Shown here: positions 9,506 to 17,740 of the stretch, piece by piece
How the letters are laid out: each line of letters starts with the position of its first letter
How positions within the stretch are numbered: the first letter of the stretch is position 1
NCBI RefSeq assembly: GCF_013415885.1
Contig: NZ_CP058910.1
Location: 1,116,001-1,180,000 of the forward strand
DNA: 64,000 nt
Direction: 5' to 3'
Source: Halosimplex rubrum
GTDB taxonomy: Archaea; Halobacteriota; Halobacteria; Halobacteriales; Haloarculaceae
Notes under the pieces: generated by a model
What the model saw: the letters and a program-made list of their open reading frames with translations, nothing else
Database searches by the model: none
What the model was told of the DNA's origin: nothing
Program-made: the position numbers and the translations under genes

Positions 9506-9613
9506 AAGAATGACGAGTTTAATTTTTTTCCGACGGTTCGTATTCTCAATTGACTGGAGTAAATTATTCTTTGAGGAACAGAGTAAAACAGTGGACCGAA
9601 ACGGGAGTCGAAC

Positions 9614-10648
9614 ATGACTGGGACTCTCCTCATTCGTACTGATGGGAGCGCTGAAATAGGGACTGGCCATGTGATGCGTTGCTTGACACTAGCCCAGTCG
9701 TGGCATCGGAACGGTGGCAGCGTCAAATTTGTCGGAGCTAACATCCCCGATGGCCTCAGAGACCGGATTGACGAATACACCGAAGCAGTACACGTTCTTG
9801 ATTCGCCCCCCGGTACACAATACGACGCATCTCGTACTACGTCTCTAGCGGTGAATCATGACGCCGAGTGGATTGTCGTGGATGGTCCGCACTTCGGTGA
9901 AGAATTCCTCGCGGAACTCATTACAGGCCCTGCCAGAGTACTACTAATCGACGATATGGGGAAACTCGATTATTACGGGACTGATATAGTACTCAACCAG
10001 AACCTCCACGCCGATCAAGAGATGTATGCGAACCGAGGCACGGGGACAGAACTACTGCTCGGTCCCGAATACGTCTTGCTCAGGGACGAATTTATCGAGT
10101 GGCTTGACTGGACTCCGGATGCCGTTAAAAAACCGGAGTCCTTGCTTGTTACACTCGGAGGGAGTGATCCCAACGACGCTACAAAAACAGTTGTCAATGC
10201 ACTCGACCAGGTCAGTACTGACCTTGAGACGGTAGTGATTGTCGGTGTAGCGAACGAATCGCTGCCGGATTTAGCCGATAAGGCGGCAAACGTGAGACAA
10301 GAAATTACTTTAAAATCTAATGTGAGAAATATGTCAACACAGATGGCTCGGGCCGACTTAGCTGTCTCTTCGGGTGGAACTACCTGTTGGGAACTCGCTT
10401 TTATGGGAGTGCCGACGGTTGTGGGGACGATTGCGCCTATCGAAGAGCATCTTGTTTCCGGGCTGAAAGACGCTGAACTGTTCAATCATGTTGGTGACTT
10501 CGCTAGCGTCTCCGAAGCCGAAGTCGCAGCTGCAGTCACCAAATTAGTGCAAGAGACTGAGTATCGAGTACAGATGAGTACTCATGGACAGGAGATTATT
10601 GATGGCTATGGTCGGCAACGAACGATTGAGGCCATGCGTGACTACTAA
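9614..10648 (+). CDS. pseG: PseG-like UDP-sugar hydrolase (UDP-2,4-diacetamido-trideoxyhexose hydrolase)
   Basis: 344 residues of GT-B fold related to MurG. The N-terminal signature IRTDGSAEIGTGHVMRCL contains the catalytic His 19; VVDGPHFGEEF and LLIDDMG follow, and the C-terminal UDP site holds ARADLAVSSGGTTCWELAFMG. PseG releases UDP from the bis-amino sugar so that PseI can condense it with PEP. This family separates the pseudaminic-type route from the legionaminic and sialic routes, which use hydrolysing 2-epimerases. An SD-like GGGAG lies nine bases before the start. It is the strongest single pathway marker here. Confidence 0.9.
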   Translation: MTGTLLIRTDGSAEIGTGHVMRCLTLAQSWHRNGGSVKFVGANIPDGLRDRIDEYTEAVHVLDSPPGTQYDASRTTSLAVNHDAEWIVVDGPHFGEEFLAELITGPARVLLIDDMGKLDYYGTDIVLNQNLHADQEMYANRGTGTELLLGPEYVLLRDEFIEWLDWTPDAVKKPESLLVTLGGSDPNDATKTVVNALDQVSTDLETVVIVGVANESLPDLADKAANVRQEITLKSNVRNMSTQMARADLAVSSGGTTCWELAFMGVPTVVGTIAPIEEHLVSGLKDAELFNHVGDFASVSEAEVAAAVTKLVQETEYRVQMSTHGQEIIDGYGRQRTIEAMRDY

Positions 10649-10675
10649 CCGTGGTCGCCTGGAGATAGTGATCAT

Positions 10676-11632
10676 ATGAGCCATTTGAGTGGTAAACGAG
10701 TACTCGTTACTGGCGGTAGTGGTGTCATCGGACAGGAATTGCTCCAAATTCTCATTGACAAGGGCGCGATCGTGAGGTCAGTTGATAAACGGCCGTATTC
10801 CGGTGCCGGTGTCGACGATGTCGAGGCCGTAAAACTTGACCTCGCTGAAGATGACCTAAACACAGTTACCGAGTTCGAACCAGAGGTGGTCTTCCACCTC
10901 GCTGCGTCTTTTGAACGGACAGATGAATCCACGTCGTTTTGGACTGATAACTGGGCGGACAATATATTGGCAAGCCATCGATTAATCGACGCTCTTCACG
11001 GACTCTCTTCATTGGAAACTGTGGTCTTCGCGTCAAGCTATCTTGTGTACGACTCTGACGTGTACCTTTCGCCTGTCGAGCCCGATAGACCAACACTCAT
11101 CGACGAGCAGACGGCGATAGCCCCACGTAACCTATGTGGTGCTGCGAAGTATTACACTGAAAAGGAACTGTCATTTATGGCAGAGAGTGAAGAAGACCTC
11201 CGCGTTATTTCGCCCAGGATCTTTCGTGTGTATGGTCAAGGGTCAAAAGATATCATCTCGCGCTGGGTTCGTGCAGCCCTCCGTGGAGAACCGATCACGG
11301 TCTACAATAAGCAAAACATGTTCGACTTCATTCATGCCCGTGATGTCGCACAAGGCCTATCTCGACTTGTGTCAACGGATGCGGCCAGCGGCCCAGTCAA
11401 CCTTGGTCGGGGTACACAATGTCAGGTTTCGGAGGTCATCTCGATTCTTGAAAACGAGATACCCGGAACGGGGGAGAATATTACGAGTGATGGCGTCAAA
11501 GACCTCTATGAAACCAGTTGTGCAGATATTTCTCGACTAATTGACCTAGTCAACTGGCGCCCAGCCCTCGGCATCGAGTCGGGAATTCGCGATGTCGTCA
11601 AGTATGAACGGTCACGTATGAATGATAACTGA
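10676..11632 (+). CDS. NAD-dependent epimerase/dehydratase with Cys in place of catalytic Tyr
   Basis: 318-residue extended SDR with TGGSGVIG near residue 12 and VVFHLAA, FASSYLVYD, RIFRVYGQG and DFIHARDVA in the expected order. The YxxxK motif reads CGAAK: codon 154 (TGT, bases 11,135-11,137) is Cys while the Lys is kept. GGAG lies about 12 bases before the start. The gene follows pseG by 27 bases on the same strand and is probably cotranscribed. It may modify the nonulosonic acid precursor or make another sugar; with the altered active site it may not be an ordinary epimerase. The downstream 220 bases are AT-rich and hold no gene that I can see. Confidence 0.85.
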   Translation: MSHLSGKRVLVTGGSGVIGQELLQILIDKGAIVRSVDKRPYSGAGVDDVEAVKLDLAEDDLNTVTEFEPEVVFHLAASFERTDESTSFWTDNWADNILASHRLIDALHGLSSLETVVFASSYLVYDSDVYLSPVEPDRPTLIDEQTAIAPRNLCGAAKYYTEKELSFMAESEEDLRVISPRIFRVYGQGSKDIISRWVRAALRGEPITVYNKQNMFDFIHARDVAQGLSRLVSTDAASGPVNLGRGTQCQVSEVISILENEIPGTGENITSDGVKDLYETSCADISRLIDLVNWRPALGIESGIRDVVKYERSRMNDN

Positions 11633-11856
11633 AACGATATCAGAAAATTCCTTCTGAGTGGCCGTCTGCTCAACCTGATCTGTGAGGTGCGCAGATAATG
11701 AATGTGGAACCCATGTATTTGACCAGAGAACCACTATATACCATATTTGACTGAATTTAGCGAACAACGCATAACCACCTCTGATTTCTTATTTACAGTG
11801 GTTCAAAATCCAATTATTATTTAGATTTCGTCTCTTCCAAATTTTGGATTATGGTT

Positions 11857-13212
11857 CTATGCATGAAAGAAATTCATACAGTAATATAAACCGCGCTCGA
11901 ACCTGTTCGGTTGACGGTCATAAGTTATATGAGAGCCAATCTCAGCATTGTTCCAGTGGGCGTACCGAGGGCCTTGTAATAATTGCTTCAACAATCGTGG
12001 ATCAACACTGAATTTCACATATGGCTCAGACTGAGTCGCAATCTCTTGAGGGACAAATTCAAACCCCTCCCCTTCCATTGAAATTCTTGCACAGTGATCA
12101 CCTACAAGTTCAATTATCACATCCATATCTGATTTAAACCCGACCTGCTGTCGAGTCTCTTCCATCCGTTCATATGCGTTTGGAATATACTGTTTTAGTT
12201 CATCTACTGTTGGCTGTTCAGTGGACTCATAGGGGAATTCCCTGTCACAAAGTTCGGTCGAAATGTACTTTTGAAGCCAATCTTCATCTATAGGAGTGAA
12301 TGACTCCGTTTGAATTCCCGTTTCTAAATTGAAAGTCGTTTGGCTGTTCAGGAGGACACACTCATGTTCATCTGAATCAACCTTAGAACTTTTTCGTAGA
12401 TATTCTGCCGCCTCACTCCGTGTAGGTACACCTCTGTATTCGTTGAGATCAGCAAGATCGCCAGTAAGGACATATGTACCTGCAAAAGGGGTATAATAGG
12501 TTGGCTCGAATAAATTTATATAATTTTCCGCCTGCTTATAATAATTTTGTTTTTTCACTTTGGCTTCCTGGCGTTTTTCATCGATAGAGAGATTTTCGAA
12601 ACACTGAGGGTACGGTCCTGCACCAGTATACGGCAGCAGAAGGTGGTCTATGTCTTCATATTGATCAATAACATCTCTTGCTGCGGATTGTGATAGTTCA
12701 TAAGGACAATCATTAATATTTACCAGTGACGTGTCGCCGTTGTCAAAGACTGCCATCGTATCTATCTGTGAAGACCCGTATCCATCGGTTGAATCATCAA
12801 GCCAATCGCAACCGAAAAATGAACCACAGGCGTCTGGATTACAGTTGTCTGCAGCTAGAATATTGATATGAAGGGCCCCTCCGAGATGGGTTCTATGATT
12901 ATGTTTGAGTTCTATAACATCAAACCCCATGTTTTCTAGGTTATTCTTTAGGAAATCGAATTGAAAATCGTGTATAAGTATTGGTATATCTGTATTAAAT
13001 CTTTCAAATGTTTTATTATGGACGTGATCTGGGTGGATATGACTAACATAGATATAATCCACGTCATTATATTCCTCGATGTCGAAATCAACCGGAGGAT
13101 AATGTCCCCAAGACCCGTAATATGCACCGTCAATTAACCATGGGTCACATAATACTTCAGTTTCTCCTTCCTCCACGCGGACTGTGGCAGATTTAATGAA
13201 TTCCAATTCCAT
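11857..13212 (-). CDS. Metallo-beta-lactamase-fold protein, UlaG/CMAH-like
   Basis: 451 residues. The MBL metal motif HxHxDH is complete (SHIHPDHVH, residues 57-65). The N-terminus starts with a beta-strand and CDPWL as in UlaG and the MBL half of CMP-Neu5Ac hydroxylase (CMAH). The C-terminal 100 residues look like the SCP2-like tail of CMAH relatives, ending in an aromatic FERGLYYCMNFF. No Rieske CxH/CxxH motif is present, so it cannot by itself be the Fe-S hydroxylase. Base composition is clearly more AT-rich than the pathway genes, suggesting separate acquisition. A TATA box lies 28 bases before the ATG. A role in changing the nonulosonic acid is inferred from family and location only. Confidence 0.75.
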   Translation of the reverse strand: MELEFIKSATVRVEEGETEVLCDPWLIDGAYYGSWGHYPPVDFDIEEYNDVDYIYVSHIHPDHVHNKTFERFNTDIPILIHDFQFDFLKNNLENMGFDVIELKHNHRTHLGGALHINILAADNCNPDACGSFFGCDWLDDSTDGYGSSQIDTMAVFDNGDTSLVNINDCPYELSQSAARDVIDQYEDIDHLLLPYTGAGPYPQCFENLSIDEKRQEAKVKKQNYYKQAENYINLFEPTYYTPFAGTYVLTGDLADLNEYRGVPTRSEAAEYLRKSSKVDSDEHECVLLNSQTTFNLETGIQTESFTPIDEDWLQKYISTELCDREFPYESTEQPTVDELKQYIPNAYERMEETRQQVGFKSDMDVIIELVGDHCARISMEGEGFEFVPQEIATQSEPYVKFSVDPRLLKQLLQGPRYAHWNNAEIGSHITYDRQPNRFERGLYYCMNFFHA

Positions 13213-13235
13213 ACGATAACGTGAGAGGGTGATAC

Positions 13236-13245
13236 GATTTATATC
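13236..13245 (-). promoter_or_regulatory. TATA box of the MBL-fold gene
   Basis: Read on the minus strand it is GATATAAATC, centred about 28 bases before the ATG at 13,212. This is the spacing of a haloarchaeal TATA box to the transcription start, so the transcript is expected to be leaderless. Confidence 0.55.
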
Positions 13246-14099
13246 CTATTCCCTTACTATCAGCCTTGATTGTGGCTGGTCAATCATAAACCCCCACTCA
13301 TCTACTGCCAGTTAGGGGGGTTAGGAAGTAAGACAGTTGTATCGAAAGGCCTCTGTGACATCCGCAAATCGGCACAAGAGCAATACCTATCTTTTTGAGA
13401 TTTGTTTGGAAACTATATTGATCCTGATACCCATGCGCTGCTTCTTACTCCCCACCAATTTATAGATTTGTCTTACGTGAACTCAGAGCTGTCTCAATTG
13501 ACCAAGTACTACTTGTTGATTTTTAGCGGTCTGGAATCTAGTAGTGAAATATTCCCCGCTCAGAGTATTCCGCCGAGATCGATTCCGTCGGTGGGTCACA
13601 TTGGTGGGAAACAAATCAAGACAGACGTAAAATGAATTATTCCATGCCTCCTCTGATTCAGAGCCGCAAATTAATCTAAACGCTCTGGTGAAACACGTTG
13701 CTGATTTTTAGAGTGCGGCGTCGAGAGAATGTTTGAACGCTTCGTTATCTGGTTTTCTATAGAGTTCACGGCGGAGTTCGAAGGCTCTGAGATGGGGTAT
13801 TGGTTTGTCTTTTGACGCTCCTCGGTGAGGCGAGAGTCATCGTCGCGCCAGCGACGCATAGCTCTCGCAGCCGTTGACGTGTTCTCGCTATCAGCGTATT
13901 TATTGTCGTCGCGGACGACGTATTTACGGGTAAATGAGTCGTCGTCCTCTAGCGGAGCGTACGCTCGAAATCCTCTGTATGGACGGTCAGCGACTCCTAT
14001 TCGTGATCAGCGAGCAGAAATCACAGGTCGATTCGTCGGCGGATTTCGCTGGCACGACCTACCGCTCGTCCAAGCCGCGATCAACCAGCGTGAACACCG
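13246..14099. other. AT-rich intergenic stretch without a recognised gene
   Basis: Between the MBL-fold gene and the transposase remnant I see no reading frame with recognisable motifs. The longest open stretch (about 77 codons at 13,402-13,635) has no family signature or supporting ribosome-binding site. No tRNA, CRISPR repeat or clear terminal inverted repeat was found. The composition suggests decayed accessory DNA. Confidence 0.4.
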
Positions 14100-14952
14100 G
14101 CGGTTTGCCGCTGCCGTACGATCCTCGGCTACGCGTGAATACCACGCGAGCGCGACTTCTGGTCGCGCTCGCAGCCTTTGAGGGCGACAGAGACGTACAC
14201 TTCGGCAATTTTGACCGGACCGGTCAGCGTGGCCGAAAACGCTATCTCGGTCATCCAGCGTTGCCCGTACAGCTCGCTGTCCAACCGTGCGTTGTGAGCG
14301 TGGCCGTAGTGTGCGAAAAGCCGGTGTTTGATCAGGGGTCGGACATCCTCTAAACGAAGGGTGTCCCGCAGCGATTGGTCGTCGTAACCTTTGTCATCAG
14401 GGAGGCTCTTGAGTTTCTCAGAGTTACGTAGCGCTATCTGACGGCCCACTTGTGTATCGTGAGATCAGTGTGCCGAACAGTGGATGTCGAGGATGGCACA
14501 CGGGTTTGTATCGACCAGGGCCGTCGTTTTCAACGTCCGTCAATGGCAATCCGAGCGATCGGCGTAGTGGCTGGATGCCGCTTGGCGGTCGAAAAATATA
14601 GCATCCACAGCGCCGTGGTCGCTAGGATCGCAGGCGGTTGCAGCCCGATTGAGCAGTTGACGCCAGACACGAGTGGACACCCGTTCGAACGACCGCCACA
14701 GCGTTGAGGGTGCCGGAAGTCTGAACGGGCCAACCTGCAAAACAGCACGAACTTAGTCCATCTCACTCGCCCAATCAACGATCTCCGCGTAGCTCGCGTC
14801 CATTTGAATCCGCAAAAAGTGTATCGTCAGGCGCTTCCAGCTGTCAAAACCGTTGCCAACCGGGTCGCTTACCACCGCCATGGGACTGGCGGCACAGCGC
14901 TTTTGAGTGATCTATGCGGCTTGTTTAACGAAGTAGAAGAGGAGCTTAGTCA
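14100..14952 (-). pseudogene. Decayed IS5-family transposase (ISH1-like group)
   Basis: Minus-strand pieces in different frames line up with one haloarchaeal IS5-type DDE transposase. In order: LTIHFLRIQMDASY (about 14,800-14,850), LPAPSTLWRSFERVSTRVW and ATACDPSDHGAVDAIFFDR (14,580-14,720), then DDKGYDDQSLRDTL, RPLIKHRLFAHYGHAHNARL and ELYGQRWMTE (14,240-14,410). Several frameshifts and in-frame stops separate them, so no product is made. The C-terminal end near 14,100 is approximate and I could not find terminal inverted repeats. The remnant sits between two AT-rich genes and marks past insertion activity. Confidence 0.75.
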
Positions 14953-15125
14953 CATTCACTTCTTCCGCTTCGCTCAACCATTATAGCGACGCCATCCCAC
15001 CGCCGCATTCGAATTCAATAGAGGAGGTTAGTCGGAAATAATGCGTGTTTCGGTTCAAGAATCGCCACAACCAAAATCGGTAGAAGTAGAAATGATGACT
15101 ATATCTCTGTCCGTGATATTCTGAA

Positions 15126-16760
15126 TTAGAGTTGATCTTTTAAATTCATACAGTTTGGCGATAATATCTCTTCACCGTCAATAGCTTGATTCACGATCTC
15201 ACTATACGGTCCTTTTTCACGTGCTATTTTATCATGTTCCACTATAACACCACTATTCGATCCATTTTTATTTGAGATGTATGGGAATTTTAAATGTTTG
15301 CATTCAAATAGGAAGTGCGCAAATCGTTCTGCACGCAATTTCATCTGATTGTGGCATTTTAGATCATCGATTTCGCGGATCTTTTTCCTAAATTCTGCCT
15401 GACTAGATGGGTCATAAGTGAGCCCAAATCCATGATACGGAGGGAATCCGCCAGTAATAACAGGAACCCCATTGAAGGCCATTTCCAATCCAACAGTTGA
15501 TGCGTACACTATCCCTGCATCTAGTTTCCGGATCAATGCATACGTGTTCACATTTGTATCCGGTTGAAGGACTACAAAGTTATCCGGAAGCGGATGGTGA
15601 TTTTCGTCTAGCCAGTCAAGTACACTCTCGTTAGTGCCTCTGAAGCTCTCAGCCGGATGGATTTTGATTACGAATTGGACATCATCCATCTCAGCGCCTA
15701 CTCTTATCGTGTCATCAAGCCAGTCGTACAAATTCCCGTAGATCGCCTGATCTGGTTCCAGCGCCCCATCCCAAAGGAGGTGAGAAAACACACCTACCAT
15801 CTTTTTCCTTTGTGTATCCATGGAGTTGCCGTCTTCCGGTGTGTATTGTACTTCTGTAATATCGCCAGATTCCCTCTTCTCCATAATCTTCTGTATGTGT
15901 TCCCTCTCTTTATCCGTGAGATCAGTCTCGACTGCTTTAGTGGTCAGACGTTCATCCGCATACTGGCCCATTGGATGTCTGTTTGTGCTTCTACCAAACA
16001 ACATCTCCCCTTCATGGTACCCTCTTTTTTGAGTATAGACTTTGGTTCCTGCCGCCTGACAAAGTTCGAGTGGAACTCCTCCTTGAATATAACATGGTTC
16101 GTTTACGATTGTATAGTCCGGGTCGTATCTGTCGATAACCTCACAAACTGCGTCTGCAAGGATCATCCCACTTCGAAGGAATCTCTCGTACGTGGTCCGA
16201 GTATCCTGGTTAGTGAGATCAAGACTATATCTCTTCAGATATTTTCTTGTGGAAGCTGCGGCATATCCGGAAATATCGATACCACGGTATGTGTATGGCT
16301 CTATCTGTTCTGATTCGATCGTTTTCGCTGGCTGCTGATAGTCATTGTCAAGAGCGGTACTCACACTCACGCTTTTCAGTCCAAATTTTTCACAATATTT
16401 CTTAGCTCGATACCTATGTATCTCCCTTTTCGCCCGTTCATTCTCTGCTTGTATTGTTGTCCCAGTTCCGACAGGTAACGACAAGTCATCATACATCATG
16501 ACGGGTTCGAAGCCGTATATTTTGAATGCGTGCCCTAGAACACCGAAACGAAGGCATAATGTGCGATATGCGGGTATCAGCGGAAAGAACACATACCCCC
16601 TACGCTCCTGTTTTCTCAGACGGAATCGCTGAACCTTATCATCAACTTCAATACTATAACCTGCTGGATTTTTACCGGAAATAGACTCGTACGCGGTCAA
16701 CAGATTCTGAGCTTGGCCCGCTCTAGAAGCTAATTTTAGAATATCTCTTTTGAGACCCAC
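15126..16760 (-). CDS. Capsule-polysaccharide-type glycosyltransferase (KpsS/CDP-glycerol-like GT-B)
   Basis: 544 residues. The C-terminal half shows the GT-B acceptor/donor pattern of capsule polysaccharide enzymes: VGVFSHLLWDG, VQFVIKIHPAES, NTYALIRKLDAGIVYASTVG and EMAFNGVPVITGG, with the His/Pro of IKIHPAE and the Ser/Thr-Gly-Glu-like donor loop. Families of this type include KpsS and KpsC-like Kdo transferases and polysialyltransferases, so an acidic-sugar transferase is plausible next to a nonulosonic-acid pathway. This is inference. The start is GTG 16,760. Composition is AT-rich like the MBL-fold gene and unlike the surrounding genes. No transmembrane segment is evident. Confidence 0.7.
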   Translation of the reverse strand: MGLKRDILKLASRAGQAQNLLTAYESISGKNPAGYSIEVDDKVQRFRLRKQERRGYVFFPLIPAYRTLCLRFGVLGHAFKIYGFEPVMMYDDLSLPVGTGTTIQAENERAKREIHRYRAKKYCEKFGLKSVSVSTALDNDYQQPAKTIESEQIEPYTYRGIDISGYAAASTRKYLKRYSLDLTNQDTRTTYERFLRSGMILADAVCEVIDRYDPDYTIVNEPCYIQGGVPLELCQAAGTKVYTQKRGYHEGEMLFGRSTNRHPMGQYADERLTTKAVETDLTDKEREHIQKIMEKRESGDITEVQYTPEDGNSMDTQRKKMVGVFSHLLWDGALEPDQAIYGNLYDWLDDTIRVGAEMDDVQFVIKIHPAESFRGTNESVLDWLDENHHPLPDNFVVLQPDTNVNTYALIRKLDAGIVYASTVGLEMAFNGVPVITGGFPPYHGFGLTYDPSSQAEFRKKIREIDDLKCHNQMKLRAERFAHFLFECKHLKFPYISNKNGSNSGVIVEHDKIAREKGPYSEIVNQAIDGEEILSPNCMNLKDQL

Positions 16761-16868
16761 TGTTGTTCTTAGTATAATTGGTGATGTGAATATCTTTATC
16801 GATTCTATCCCATCGCGTTAAACATATGCGGATCAGCCATTATGCGTTTGGGTAAATCACTGGAACCA

Positions 16869-17730
16869 ATGTCTCTCTCACTGAGATTGAAAGCGGCCGT
16901 CAACTACACGATAATCCTAATGAGGCCCCGTGTTCGGTTCGATCGACAGCGAAATCTTTGGGATAAAGGTAGTGTACTGGCGCTTCTGGAATTCGTACGA
17001 CGATAGTACATCGACGGTCACCTCATGTTCATAGCAGAGACCGAACTTGGGGATATCTCCTGTAACGAGGACCACGAACGGGGTCCGTGGTCGGTATTCA
17101 TGTCCCTGATCCCGCCGGGAGACACCATCGCAGATGTAGGAGTTAACTCTGTAATGATACTTTTCCCGCGGTATCCGCCGTTGGTCCGAAAGGAGAGGGT
17201 TTGCGTTCGAGCCATCGGACCGGGTTGAGACGCTCGCACGGAACTTTGAAGTGAACGGTTACGAGGACGTGTGGATCGAAAACTGCGCCGTCTCCGATTC
17301 TTCCGGTGAGACGGCATTCATTGAACGGAACGGCCCCGACAGAGAAGCGGTCCGTATCGATCGACGAGTCCTTTGAGCGGCCTCCTGATGTCGTGAAGAT
17401 AAATGTCGGGGGTCACGAAGTGAGCACTCTCTGTGGTATGAGAGAGATCCTCGAACGGCGGACTACGGACGTGTCTGTGAGACCCACCCAGAGAAATGCG
17501 GAGTGTTCAGTGACGACCTTGTCGAGGTCAACGACATCCTGTCCGAGTACGGGTACGAGATGTACGCCGTCTCGGACGACGGAGAACTGACCCCGATGAC
17601 ATCAGCGGTAGCAAACAGTGCTGTCTGTTCACTCCCGTGTCGGATGAGGGGCGTCCAAGTGATTACGTGCGTCTTGCCCGGCATGACTACGGGCCTTCCC
17701 GGGCGACTCGTCCGGACCGACACGGCTCCG
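16869..17730 (+). pseudogene. Broken FkbM-type methyltransferase
   Basis: Pieces in three plus-strand frames form one FkbM methyltransferase. An N-terminal segment starts at ATG 16,869 (RFDRQRNLWDKGSVLALLE). It is followed by DTIADVGVN (SAM motif I), FEPSDRVETLARNFEVNGY and NCAVSDSSGETAF around 17,200-17,330, DVVKINVGGHEVSTLCGM at 17,390-17,445, and DDLVEVNDILSEYGYEMY near 17,510-17,570. Frameshifts and stops (for example the TAG after LEFVRR near 17,006) prevent expression. FkbM enzymes O-methylate sugars in surface glycans, so the locus once had another methylation step. The 3' limit is approximate. Confidence 0.75.
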
Positions 17731-17740
17731 GGACCTCGGG

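Noticed and set aside
11633-11856. AT-rich gap as a possible origin or riboswitch
   Set aside because: No repeated ORB-like elements or conserved aptamer fold visible; only a convergent intergenic region.
13402-13635. 77-codon plus-strand frame
   Set aside because: No motif, no ribosome-binding site and no family resemblance; AT-rich DNA can hold such a frame by chance.
13825-14353. Two overlapping plus-strand frames
   Set aside because: They lie opposite the C-terminal part and flank of the decayed IS5 transposase; the minus strand gives recognisable transposase blocks.
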